Shown here: positions 18,195-26,368 of the stretch, piece by piece
How positions within the stretch are numbered: the first letter of the stretch is position 1
How the letters are laid out: each line of letters starts with the position of its first letter
From: Methylomonas sp. UP202
GTDB lineage: Bacteria > Pseudomonadota > Gammaproteobacteria > Methylococcales > Methylomonadaceae
DNA: 64,000 nt
Assembly (NCBI RefSeq): GCF_029910655.1
Contig: NZ_CP123897.1
Span: forward strand, 3,957,547 to 4,021,546
Direction: 5' to 3'
Translations under genes and position numbers: made by a program
Notes under the pieces: generated by a model
Told to the model about the DNA's origin: nothing
The model's input: the letters and a program-made list of their open reading frames with translations, nothing else
Databases searched by the model: none

Positions 18195-19389
18195 GACTTT
18201 TCCCCGAAACTGATTTAAACATCGCGCCGAAGGCAGACGCGATCCGCGGCCAAGCCCGAGCTTGGCCCATTGCCGTCGCCGAGCGGCTCCACGCGCCAAT
18301 CGTTTCCGGCTGATCCAATAATTTGACCAATTCGGTCGCCAACGCCACACTGTCGCCTTGCGGAAACACGGCACCGTTGCCATGGGAAACTTCTTCGACG
18401 AATGCGCGGGCATCGGAGCTGATCACCCCCCGACCGCAAGCGTTGGCCCAGGACAAAGCGCCGCTGGTGCCCAACATGCGCCCCAAAAAGGCGAGTTTTT
18501 TCGACTCCTTATAAGGCAGCACCAACACATGATGCGCCTGGATGATATGGGGAATCTCGGCAGCCGGCACATCCAACTGCCAATGAACATGGCTTTCCGC
18601 CAAGCCCGCTTCCGTCAATTGGCGTTGCAGCCCGGCAATGTAGGAATTATCGTCGCCGAATGCGATGTCTGGCGCGGTTCCGCCAGCCAAGGTCAAACTC
18701 AATTTCCGCTGGGCTTCCGGTCGTTGCCGAAACAGTAAGGCAATCGCATCAATCAAGTCCTCGATCCCTTTGCCTTTATAAATAAAACCGAAATACAACA
18801 GCTTTAACGGCCCGTCCGGTGGCGCTATCGGTGGAGCTTGCTCGTCGATCGTAAAGTTGCCGTGCGCTATCGTCGTCACCGCGCCGCTGGCGAGCTTCAT
18901 CCGCTGCTCCAAACAACGCGCTCCAGTTTCGGTCAAGGTGACAATTCCCGACAAACGCCGCGCCAAGCGCCGCTCCCTCACTAACGTCAACGGATCGGCT
19001 AGCAATACCAAGGCTTGATAAACGGCGCGCGGTAGTCGGGCCGCCATCGCCAACGGCCCCGGCAAACTGGCGGGCTTCCAGATTAAGCGCTCGGGATCGT
19101 GCACGGTGGCGGTTAACGCCACCGTCGGAGCATGCGCGGCTAGCCATTCCAATGCCAGAAACTCTCGTATCCGTCCTCCGCCCAACTCAGCATGCACCAC
19201 GTCATAAACCGCCCAATCGATTGCCGCCATGTACCGGGCCACGCTTTCCGGCGTACCTGCGATAGCCATCCCGGAAAAAGGCACGTCGACAGTGACGCCC
19301 TGCCCTTCAAGCGCATTTTTGAACGCGGCCGCGTAATCGGCAATGCCGGTTTGCTCGGGAGGCAATGGCGAAATCAGAGCTATGCGCAT
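18187..19389 (-). CDS. GT4-family glycosyltransferase
   Basis: 400 residues, starting MRIALISPLPPEQTGIADYA, a common GT4 opening. A GT-B C-terminal domain is visible (LKLLYFGFIYKGKGIEDLIDAI, then LPYKESKKLAFLGRMLGTSG). The usual E-x7-E donor motif is not evident, the segment reading SGALSWANACGRGVI, so activity should not be taken for granted. Joined to the upstream Wzc-like gene by a one-base TGATG overlap. Confidence 0.8.
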   Translation of the reverse strand: MRIALISPLPPEQTGIADYAAAFKNALEGQGVTVDVPFSGMAIAGTPESVARYMAAIDWAVYDVVHAELGGGRIREFLALEWLAAHAPTVALTATVHDPERLIWKPASLPGPLAMAARLPRAVYQALVLLADPLTLVRERRLARRLSGIVTLTETGARCLEQRMKLASGAVTTIAHGNFTIDEQAPPIAPPDGPLKLLYFGFIYKGKGIEDLIDAIALLFRQRPEAQRKLSLTLAGGTAPDIAFGDDNSYIAGLQRQLTEAGLAESHVHWQLDVPAAEIPHIIQAHHVLVLPYKESKKLAFLGRMLGTSGALSWANACGRGVISSDARAFVEEVSHGNGAVFPQGDSVALATELVKLLDQPETIGAWSRSATAMGQARAWPRIASAFGAMFKSVSGKSHD

Positions 19390-21383
19390 CAGATTGCTCG
19401 CTTCAAATTTTCGAACCGAGCCAATAAGCTGGCCGGAACCTCATAACTGCGACGATTGACGATGACGCCGTCCACCTTTTGGAACGCGGTTCTCAGGATC
19501 GACAACGCATTTTCGATGACGGGCACCGTTGATTGGCCAGCTTGAACGACCAGCAGAATCAAATTGGCATTCCTAAGCATCAGAAATGCCGCTCTGTTGC
19601 TGGACAGGGCCGATGCTTCAATCAACACGACTTCGCCGGGTTTCGCGACATCCGATTCGTTTACGGCGATTCGGGCGCCGATTTTGCGGTCAGCCAATAC
19701 CTGCAGAAACGCATGGGCGATAAAACTGACGCCTTCGCCATGCCTAGCCGAGGCTATGCCTATCGTCAATCCTTCGTTCGCAAGTCTGTCCCTGGGTAGC
19801 AAACTATAAAAGCGGTAAATGGCGGCGTCGAAAATCGCGGTTTGGCTATCTTCCGCCCGCTGATCCGGTATCGAGCACCAAGTCGGTACGCCGAACGCGG
19901 TTTCGATCGAACTGCCGTCATGGATGCGCTGGTCGAGCAGATAGCTCAGATAAATCACCAGAAAACCAACCGCGATACCGGCCGGAAACGCCGCCAGCAG
20001 TATCGTCAAACTTTTGGGAAACACTCTGGCCGGACTAAACGTAGCCTCCTCAATGACCGCTATGTTGCTGATCCGGCTTTTATCCAATTCTCGGTCGATT
20101 CGGGCTTTTTCCAGACTGCTTAAATACAAGGCATGGCTCTTTTCGGCCTCTGCCAAGGTGCGTTCCAATCGGGAAATTTCCGGTTCCATGGTCAAGATGC
20201 GTTGGTAGTCGCCTTTCAGTTCGGCCAGTTCGTTGTCGTATGCGGCAATCCGCGCGGCAAGCTCGTGGACCCGCGTACTGCTTTGCAAGGAATTCCGTTG
20301 CAATGTCGTAAACAACTCGTTGGGCGCGCGATTTTCCATATTCTGGATGGAATGGTTTTCCAAATCGATTTGAGCCTTCAGCGAATCGATGGCCGCATCC
20401 AGATCGTTGATTTGCGGAGCGTCAGACTTATAAACTTTCAGCGCCTCTACCCGATCAACCTGCATTTGATTCAGTTTGATCAACAAATCCTGACGAACCG
20501 GGTTCAAACTCAATTCCCGCAGAGTGGTGACTTCCTTAGGCAAGCCCATCGCCAATTGATTGGCGCTGGTTACGCCTTTTTGCAGGCCGGATTGTTCCGC
20601 GATGGCTTCAGACCGTTCGGCATTCAACTTGTTTAAGCGGTTACTAATGGCTTCCAACTTTTCCTTGGAGCTGATACCGTCGATGCTCATCAGCAATGTC
20701 GCCAACGTATTTTTATCTTCGGCGATCTGTCTTGCCAATTTCCGGCTCTCGGATTCGTAAAATTCGTAAAGACTCTTGTCCCCGAGCGCTCGCGCGCGCT
20801 CTTCTTGATAAAACTCAATCCACTTGGAAACCACCTGCTGGGCTATGTAAGGGTCGTCCCAGGTAAAACCCACTTCCATCACGTTCGAACCGGCGGCGTG
20901 AGTGACCTCGAAGGCTTTCTCCAATTTTCCGACCAATCGATCGACTGGCGTTTGGTCTTCGGACAAACCCACCGAGACCAAGCCACTTCGCAGTTTGTCC
21001 AATACCCAACCGGCGGCTTCCTTCATATGATGCTTGAGGGTTTTCCAGAATCCCTGTGGCGCTTGACCTTCCATCTGGGTCAAATAATATTCCGCGACCT
21101 TACGTATGATGGGCCGGCCGGTCAGCATTTTTTCTTCGTCGACCACCGGATCGCGCTGCGTGCTGGGCGCCACCAAGGTTTGCCGGTCTCCAAACTCGAT
21201 CGGTAAAATACTGGTTTCACGGCCCGGCTTGACCAATAACCGCGCTTCGGACTCGAATCGGGACGGCAATAAAAACGCGCCGAGAACGGCCACGCTAACC
21301 GTAACGACGACAGCCAGCCGAAATTCGTTGTAAAAAATGAAAAATAGCCGTGCGATGTCTCTAAATGAGCGGATCTCAATCAT
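19389..21383 (-). CDS. Wzc/GumC-like chain-length protein with a degenerate ATPase domain
   Basis: 664 residues: membrane helix at about 22-40, a Wzz-type periplasmic region with long coiled coil (about 170-440), second helix at about 472-495, then a cytoplasmic domain (about 540-660) of the BY-kinase/ParA type. The P-loop reads SARHGEGVSF where active members have PGEGKT or PGEGKS: the Lys and Thr/Ser that bind ATP phosphate are replaced (by Val and Ser), and the Tyr-rich tail is missing. It should control polymer length and contact the Wza-like exporters but is unlikely to autophosphorylate. Start 11 bp after the stop of the Wza-like gene. Confidence 0.85.
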   Translation of the reverse strand: MIEIRSFRDIARLFFIFYNEFRLAVVVTVSVAVLGAFLLPSRFESEARLLVKPGRETSILPIEFGDRQTLVAPSTQRDPVVDEEKMLTGRPIIRKVAEYYLTQMEGQAPQGFWKTLKHHMKEAAGWVLDKLRSGLVSVGLSEDQTPVDRLVGKLEKAFEVTHAAGSNVMEVGFTWDDPYIAQQVVSKWIEFYQEERARALGDKSLYEFYESESRKLARQIAEDKNTLATLLMSIDGISSKEKLEAISNRLNKLNAERSEAIAEQSGLQKGVTSANQLAMGLPKEVTTLRELSLNPVRQDLLIKLNQMQVDRVEALKVYKSDAPQINDLDAAIDSLKAQIDLENHSIQNMENRAPNELFTTLQRNSLQSSTRVHELAARIAAYDNELAELKGDYQRILTMEPEISRLERTLAEAEKSHALYLSSLEKARIDRELDKSRISNIAVIEEATFSPARVFPKSLTILLAAFPAGIAVGFLVIYLSYLLDQRIHDGSSIETAFGVPTWCSIPDQRAEDSQTAIFDAAIYRFYSLLPRDRLANEGLTIGIASARHGEGVSFIAHAFLQVLADRKIGARIAVNESDVAKPGEVVLIEASALSSNRAAFLMLRNANLILLVVQAGQSTVPVIENALSILRTAFQKVDGVIVNRRSYEVPASLLARFENLKRAI

Positions 21384-21394
21384 GGCGTCAGAAA

Positions 21395-22336
21395 TTAATT
21401 TCCATTGGAATTGTTAACGGCGTTTGTCGTGTTGTTGTTGGCCGGCGTCCAACTGTAGCTGGCGCCCAACCCGATGGATTTGGTGAAGGGCAGTAACTGA
21501 TTCATGTACAAATCCACGACTTCGATGGCATTGCCCAACGCGGATTTGGGCACGAACACAATGTCGCCGCGTTTTAACATCAACGGACGACGCTGGGCCT
21601 GAATTTCCAAAAGCTGACCGAAATCGGTAAAGTACGCTTTGTATCGATTCGTTGCGTCGAGCCGCAACAATGCGACGTGACTAGCATCGGCCGTAGAAAG
21701 TAGTCCGCCGGCACCGACAATGGCTTGGTCGAGGCTGGTTGGCGTCGTAATGTCGATCGATACCGGATTCTGCACCGCCCCACCGACTTGTACCCGGTTT
21801 CCCGGCGCGCTCATGATGTTCACGGTAACCTTGGGATAACGATAAATTTTGGCAAGCCTGCTGGAAATATCGTCGGCAATTTGTTCCGGAGTACGGCCAA
21901 CGGCTACTATGGTACCGGCGTCCAGATAGGAAAATCCACCGTCCGGGCGGACTTGGAAGCGGGTATTTTCTTCAGGCTCGACCTTTGGTGCGATGTCGCG
22001 GACGATTTGCAACACGTCTCCGGCCATGACGTGGGTTTCCGATTCGGGTAAATCTCTGATATCAGCCACTTGCAATTCCATGGCATCCAAAGCTATTTCT
22101 TCGGGCAGTGGTATTTGGCTGGGTGAACTACAAGCAGTCAAACCCATACCGCTTAGGCAAAGCGCAAGGAGTAAGGTTTTCGGAAATAGTGGGATCAACA
22201 ACTGCTCGAATGCCTTCTCGCCCACACAGATCGAAGTCCGCCGCCTCGACCCGCCAATGCCGGCTAAGGTCGGTCGGCTGGCGTCCAACCAGGCGATTTG
22301 GATGGAACGGTATCGGTTTCCGTGAATTGTGCTCAT
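21395..22336 (-). CDS. Wza-like polysaccharide export lipoprotein, second copy
   Basis: 313 residues from the first ATG. A lipobox (LTAC) follows a hydrophobic stretch, but only after about 68 residues, so the true start is probably later, for example the GTG in ICVGEKAFEQ. The mature part has the Poly_export domain (VMAGDVLQIV, RPDGGFSYLDAGTIVAVGRTPEQIA) and an SLBB-type domain (VQVGGAVQNPVSIDI, TSLDQAIVGAGG, LKRGDIVFVPKS). It is closely similar to the next gene upstream. It should sit in the outer membrane as part of the polymer channel. An Asn/Thr-rich tail is peculiar to this copy. Confidence 0.82.
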   Translation of the reverse strand: MSTIHGNRYRSIQIAWLDASRPTLAGIGGSRRRTSICVGEKAFEQLLIPLFPKTLLLALCLSGMGLTACSSPSQIPLPEEIALDAMELQVADIRDLPESETHVMAGDVLQIVRDIAPKVEPEENTRFQVRPDGGFSYLDAGTIVAVGRTPEQIADDISSRLAKIYRYPKVTVNIMSAPGNRVQVGGAVQNPVSIDITTPTSLDQAIVGAGGLLSTADASHVALLRLDATNRYKAYFTDFGQLLEIQAQRRPLMLKRGDIVFVPKSALGNAIEVVDLYMNQLLPFTKSIGLGASYSWTPANNNTTNAVNNSNGN

Positions 22337-22351
22337 TTTAAAATTCGCGGC

Positions 22352-23134
22352 CTATTGGATGTAGCCGTAACTGAAGTAACTCAGCCCGAGGCCGACGGAC
22401 TTGCTAAACGGAATCAATTGTCTGAAATACAAATCCACCACTTCTATCGCGTTGCCCAAATCGGATTTCGGTGCGAACACGACGTCGCCGCGCTGCAACA
22501 ATAAACGCTTTTGCCTGGAGGGGTCGTCCAGCAACCGAGCGTAGTCAATAAAGTAAACTTGGTAAAGATTGTCCTCGCCTATCCTGAGCAATGCGACGTG
22601 TTCACCATCCGCCGCCGCTTGCAATCCGCCGGCGTCCAGTATTGCTTGTTCCAAACTCGTGGGCGCGCTGACGTCAATATTGGTGGGTTTGGCGACGGCC
22701 CCACCGACAAACACCCGATTGCCCGACCCGTTAGCAATGTTGACCGCCACCAATGGATAACGATAAATTCCGCTTAGTTTTTCGGTAATTTCGTTGGCAA
22801 CCTGCTCGGGGGTTCGGCCCACCGCTTGGACTAAACCCACATTCGGGTAAGCAAACTTACCGTCCGGACGCACGAGGAACATCGTTGGTTCGCTTTTTGA
22901 AATCGGCGTTGGAGACTGCCTGAGGACACGTAGGGTGTCCCCGCTTACGATCCTGGTAACCGGAACCGGCAATTCACTAAGATCGATCCTTCGCAAATCC
23001 CGTTCCGCCATTGCTTCCTCATCCGGTAAACCGACTTTAGCAGGCGAACCGCAAGCAACCAATCCCAGAGTTAGAAGATATGCAAGAACCGGAAAATGCC
23101 GCCGTACCCGTCCGTAGCGGTTTTCAAAAGTCAT
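22352..23134 (-). CDS. Wza-like polysaccharide export lipoprotein, first copy
   Basis: 260 residues from the ATG at 23134, which overlaps the GT2 stop (ATGA) and places the lipobox (LVAC) at about residue 26, so this start is preferred over the longer frame. Poly_export (RIVSGDTLRVLRQS) and SLBB-type (VFVGGAVAKPTNIDV, LQRGDVVFAPKS) segments are visible. Shares nearly all conserved blocks with the downstream copy, for example GNAIEVVDLY. Outer-membrane component of the export channel. Confidence 0.85.
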   Translation of the reverse strand: MTFENRYGRVRRHFPVLAYLLTLGLVACGSPAKVGLPDEEAMAERDLRRIDLSELPVPVTRIVSGDTLRVLRQSPTPISKSEPTMFLVRPDGKFAYPNVGLVQAVGRTPEQVANEITEKLSGIYRYPLVAVNIANGSGNRVFVGGAVAKPTNIDVSAPTSLEQAILDAGGLQAAADGEHVALLRIGEDNLYQVYFIDYARLLDDPSRQKRLLLQRGDVVFAPKSDLGNAIEVVDLYFRQLIPFSKSVGLGLSYFSYGYIQ

Positions 23135-24072
23135 GATAGATCCAGAGACTCCCAATAACGAGGAAACATGCTGATGCGCCGCTTCAGGGCCAGCGGCAAG
23201 GCCTTGTGTATCCAACCTAGCCGATACCCCAACAATTTTAGCGCGGAACGCAAAATGCATTCGGGTATTCGCCAAGTTTGTCCCAACTGAATGATGTGTT
23301 TAACTTCTGAAATGACAAAACGCCGCCCTTCCCCGCGTGCTCTGCCGAATTGGCGTTCAATCCAGTCTTCCTGCCCGTAAAACACGCCGATATCGAAATA
23401 ACGCCGAAATTCTTGCCAAAGAGAATAACTGTGCGAATGAACAACGAGAGCGTCGGCTTCATAACGGACGCTCCAGCCCGCCAGCAGCATTTTAGCGGCA
23501 ACATAGGCGTCTTCGCTACCGATCACGTCGATCGGAAATCCGCCGACCGCCTCAAGGGCCGTGCGTCTGTACGCCGCGAACGAGTCGGAGCTGAAACAAG
23601 TCTTGAGACCTAAGCTGGCGGAATCGGAAAGTACCTTGGTTCGGCTCCGCGAGGGGTAGTTAAAATAACGGGCGTGCGCTTCGTGAATATCGGCTTCCGG
23701 GCGCGGCAACTGCCGCCCGTATGCCACGCCGACATTGACATCCAACAACACCGCATCGCGCAACTTACGCAAACTTTCCGTATCGGCCAAGATCGCGTCC
23801 TGCGTCATAAAGATCAGTATGTCGGCGGACACCTGCTGGCTGGCCCAACGCCGAGTCCCGCCATGATTAAATGTTCCCGGCGGAATCGTTTCAACCCTGG
23901 CTCCCGCCGCCACAAAACGTTGAACGGTGTCGTCCGTCGAGTGGCTATCTATAACCAACCATTCATCGGGTTGTAACGACTGATTCGCCAGCGCCGGCAA
24001 CAGCCAATCCAAGTGCTGACTGGCATTCCAAACGGGAACGATGACTGCAGTTCGTACCAAATCAGTATTCAT
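23131..24072 (-). CDS. GT2-family glycosyltransferase, rhamnosyltransferase-like
   Basis: 313 residues. GT-A fold opening AVIVPVWNASQHLDWLLPAL, then WLVIDSHSTDDTVQ, TFNHGGTRRWA and the acceptor-side motif FMTQDAILAD; the FNHGGTRN/R and TQDA blocks are usual in rhamnosyltransferases of surface polysaccharides. First gene of the 11-gene exopolysaccharide operon, with TAGGAG before the ATG. The sugar assignment is by motif only. Confidence 0.82.
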   Translation of the reverse strand: MNTDLVRTAVIVPVWNASQHLDWLLPALANQSLQPDEWLVIDSHSTDDTVQRFVAAGARVETIPPGTFNHGGTRRWASQQVSADILIFMTQDAILADTESLRKLRDAVLLDVNVGVAYGRQLPRPEADIHEAHARYFNYPSRSRTKVLSDSASLGLKTCFSSDSFAAYRRTALEAVGGFPIDVIGSEDAYVAAKMLLAGWSVRYEADALVVHSHSYSLWQEFRRYFDIGVFYGQEDWIERQFGRARGEGRRFVISEVKHIIQLGQTWRIPECILRSALKLLGYRLGWIHKALPLALKRRISMFPRYWESLDLS

Positions 24073-24400
24073 CTGCTAACTCCTACGGTCTTAGGTAACA
24101 TAAGGTTTCGACGGTGTTAGGCGGCCTTAAATTGAGCCCGAAATTGCTCTAATGCCGGCATCTCCCGCCAGCCTCACCCTGAACACGAGTTAACAGTCTA
24201 ACTAGGTATTCAAACGAAGCCGCGACTTTTAACTATGTTATTTAACTGAATCACACAATACCGCCTTGGTAATTTCTTTAGCAAAAACAAAGCCACCTAT
24301 AAAAGTTCTCCAGGCTTGAACGAACAATCCCGGCTGCACTGCTTCCAAAACCACGGGTTACCGAGCGCTTGAAGTGAATATCGTAGACCGGAGGAACGCA
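24073..24400. promoter_or_regulatory. Intergenic region upstream of the exopolysaccharide operon
   Basis: 328 bp between divergent transcription units. It must hold the operon promoter (minus strand) and that of the small secreted genes (plus strand), but I see no clear sigma-70 or sigma-54 site. No tRNA, repeat or conserved frame noticed. Confidence 0.4.
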
Positions 24401-24508
24401 ATGCGGCGCGAGATGTCTGACCGTCAAAAGTCGCGTATTAAACGATTGGCATTTAAAATGTCCGGACACAAACAATCACCACAGGAGCACACATGCACCA
24501 ACTTGTAG
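24401..24508 (+). CDS. Possible small basic protein or leader peptide, 35 residues
   Basis: ATG with a strong ribosome site (GGAGGA, 5 bases upstream). The product is short and basic (MRREMSDRQKSRIKRLAF...), with no membrane segment. Its stop lies 16 bp inside the next gene, so its translation could be coupled to that gene. No family recognised; supported only by the ribosome site and overlap. Confidence 0.35.
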   Translation: MRREMSDRQKSRIKRLAFKMSGHKQSPQEHTCTNL

Positions 24509-24963
24509 CACCCCTCATCGTTGCCGCGCTAACAATGTGGATCACCAACACTTCCGCAACGGAAACCATAACCGTACCAGACAAGGTCCGGACCAATGTT
24601 CTGAAACGGCACCCACAAGCCGAGGAATTAAAAGCCACCGGCAATGAAATCCATTTCAAAAACCCATTGCTTGCCATCAGCTATAAAACTGCGGAAGGCG
24701 ACACTAAAATGGAGCTGTTTCGTAACAATGGCGCCCTGTTCACGAATAAGATGGCATTAGAGGCGCCCAGCGAAGGCCTCCCGCCTGAGTTGAAAAAGGC
24801 ACTGACCGAGCAATTTCCGGGAGGCCAGATTAAAAAGGCCGAACTCATCGTCAATCCTAACGGCATCGGCGAGGAATACGAAATTCATGTCGATGTCGGC
24901 GGAACTCTCTGGCACGTCGCTGGTACCGATAACGGTGAAATCACAGAAAAAATTAAGGATTGA
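24493..24963 (+). CDS. Exported PepSY-like small protein
   Basis: 156 residues: signal peptide (cleavage after about residue 22, NTSA) and a single domain with alternating hydrophobic and charged residues. The segments LPPELKKALTEQFPGGQIKKAELIVNPNG and YEIHVDVGGTLWHV resemble the PepSY/DUF2874 type (a helix followed by strands), which is often periplasmic and of unknown or inhibitory role. GGAG lies 6 bases before the ATG. Function unknown. Confidence 0.6.
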   Translation: MHQLVAPLIVAALTMWITNTSATETITVPDKVRTNVLKRHPQAEELKATGNEIHFKNPLLAISYKTAEGDTKMELFRNNGALFTNKMALEAPSEGLPPELKKALTEQFPGGQIKKAELIVNPNGIGEEYEIHVDVGGTLWHVAGTDNGEITEKIKD

Positions 24964-25004
24964 GTGAGTTGCCGCTAACCGAAATCCTTACCGGTATTTG
25001 GGAG

Positions 25005-25253
25005 ATGGAAAGTGCCTATCCCTCATCCGCGGCGCCACTAGCCCCGCCTCCCACCAGAGTCGAGGCGGCAGGACTTGCACCGGGTTTTGACCACTTTTGG
25101 ATAAACGGCTATTGGGATTGGGTTGGTACCGGGTATATTTGGCGCCCCGAATATTGGCAAGCCCCACGAGCTGGTTTCGAGTGGCAACCCCATCGCCGGG
25201 AACCTGCGGGGCCGCGTTGGCAAGGCCGCGCCGGGCATTGGCGGCAACGCTAA
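25005..25253 (+). CDS. YXWGXW-type repeat protein lacking a signal peptide
   Basis: 82 residues from ATG 25005 (a TTG at 24960, overlapping the previous stop, is the alternative). The pattern INGYWDWVGTGYIWRPEYWQ ... FEWQPHR ... GRAGHWRQR matches small Trp/Tyr-rich YXWGXW repeat proteins, which are normally exported. Neither start gives a signal peptide, so the 5' part may have been lost. GGGAG precedes ATG 25005 closely (about 1 base), which is weak spacing. Confidence 0.5.
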   Translation: MESAYPSSAAPLAPPPTRVEAAGLAPGFDHFWINGYWDWVGTGYIWRPEYWQAPRAGFEWQPHRREPAGPRWQGRAGHWRQR

Positions 25254-25300
25254 AGACCCACCCCAGCCGAGCGTCCTCCTACATTTAACAGGTGCAATTG

Positions 25301-25660
25301 ATGAAATTTCGAACCTTACTGACGCTGTCGTTCGTTGTCGTCGGCTTTGCCTTTCATCAAATCGGCTGGACTCATGGCAGAGGCGGCTGGCATCCGCACG
25401 GCCATTCCAGTTTTGGGTTTTACTTTGGCGGCCCCGTGTACCCCTTCCCCTATTACCGTTACCCCGACCCTTACTATTATCCACCAGCAATTATCTCTGT
25501 CCCACAGACACCACCCGTATATATCGAGCGCTCACAACCCTATGCGCCCCAGTATCCGGCAGGTTACTGGTACTATTGCCACAACCCGGAAGGCTATTAT
25601 CCTTATATCAAGGAATGCCCCGGAGGCTGGCAACAGGTGGAACCGACACCACCTCGCTGA
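25301..25660 (+). CDS. Exported Gly/His/Tyr/Pro-rich surface protein
   Basis: 119 residues: signal peptide to about residue 25, then a His/Gly-rich stretch, a Tyr/Pro-rich stretch and a C-terminal block GYWYYCHNPEGYYPYIKECPGGWQQVEPTPP. The C-terminal block, with two Cys likely forming a disulfide, is seen in many small exported proteins of unknown function. The ATG at 25301 has AGGTG about 8 bases upstream, preferred over the GTG at 25292. Confidence 0.65.
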   Translation: MKFRTLLTLSFVVVGFAFHQIGWTHGRGGWHPHGHSSFGFYFGGPVYPFPYYRYPDPYYYPPAIISVPQTPPVYIERSQPYAPQYPAGYWYYCHNPEGYYPYIKECPGGWQQVEPTPPR

Positions 25661-25791
25661 GGACGACCGCAATGTACCGTTCCCCACAACACATACTAGC
25701 CTGCAAGCAGGACGGCAGAAACAGCACCGGTCAACTTGCGGCCTATATGCGAAATAACGAAAACCGTCATCCCGAATCGAATTTGCAAACC

Positions 25792-26304
25792 ATGGCTAAG
25801 ATTTGCCCGATACTCGTGATGCTTACCTTTAGCGGTTGTGTCAACCTACCTACGATTCCGAGTGTAATGGCTCTACCAGGCACCAGCCTATCATTCGAAC
25901 AGTTCCGCGACGATGATGCAGATTGTCGCCAATACGCTTACATTCAAATCGGTGGGACCACGGCAACTCAAGCCGCAACCGAAAGCGGCGCAGCCAGTGC
26001 CGCGATCGGTACGGCCGTGGGCGCGGCGGCCGGCGCGGCGATAGCTGGAGGCGGCGGCGCGGCGATAGGTGCCGGGACGGGCTTGGCAGTCGGGAGCATA
26101 GTTGGAAGCACGACCGCCGAACAATCGATATACGCAACACAACATTACTACGATATGGCCTATATCCAATGCATGTATGCCAAAGGACATAGAGTCCCAG
26201 TCTCTGGCGAATTCCGTGACAACTTCGGCCAACCTCCCATCACGCGGGCCGTCAATATTCCACCCCCGCCACCTGGATCGCCGCCGCCTCCGCCCACTCG
26301 CTGA
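25792..26304 (+). CDS. Glycine-zipper lipoprotein with Pro-rich tail
   Basis: 170 residues from ATG 25792, which puts a lipobox (FSGC) at residue 16. A glycine-zipper segment (AIGTAVGAAAGAAIAGGGGAAIG, about 73-105) could span or stick to the membrane, and the tail is almost all Pro (NIPPPPPGSPPPPPTR). An upstream in-frame ATG at 25672 has a good ribosome site (GAGGA) but would bury the signal 40 residues in, so the start is uncertain. Family by features only; function unknown. Confidence 0.6.
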   Translation: MAKICPILVMLTFSGCVNLPTIPSVMALPGTSLSFEQFRDDDADCRQYAYIQIGGTTATQAATESGAASAAIGTAVGAAAGAAIAGGGGAAIGAGTGLAVGSIVGSTTAEQSIYATQHYYDMAYIQCMYAKGHRVPVSGEFRDNFGQPPITRAVNIPPPPPGSPPPPPTR

Positions 26305-26368
26305 ACGATAGCTTTCGTCACTAGGGTTCCGGGCTGATTCGACTTCATAAATCCTTTTCCAATTGAAT

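Noticed and set aside
24140-24200. Sigma-54 promoter for the polymer operon
   Set aside because: A GG...GC pair exists but the spacing (8 instead of 10) is wrong.
25123-26304. A 393-residue plus-strand frame
   Set aside because: Its first 183 codons overlap two better-supported genes and lack family signal; only the end is kept as the lipoprotein.
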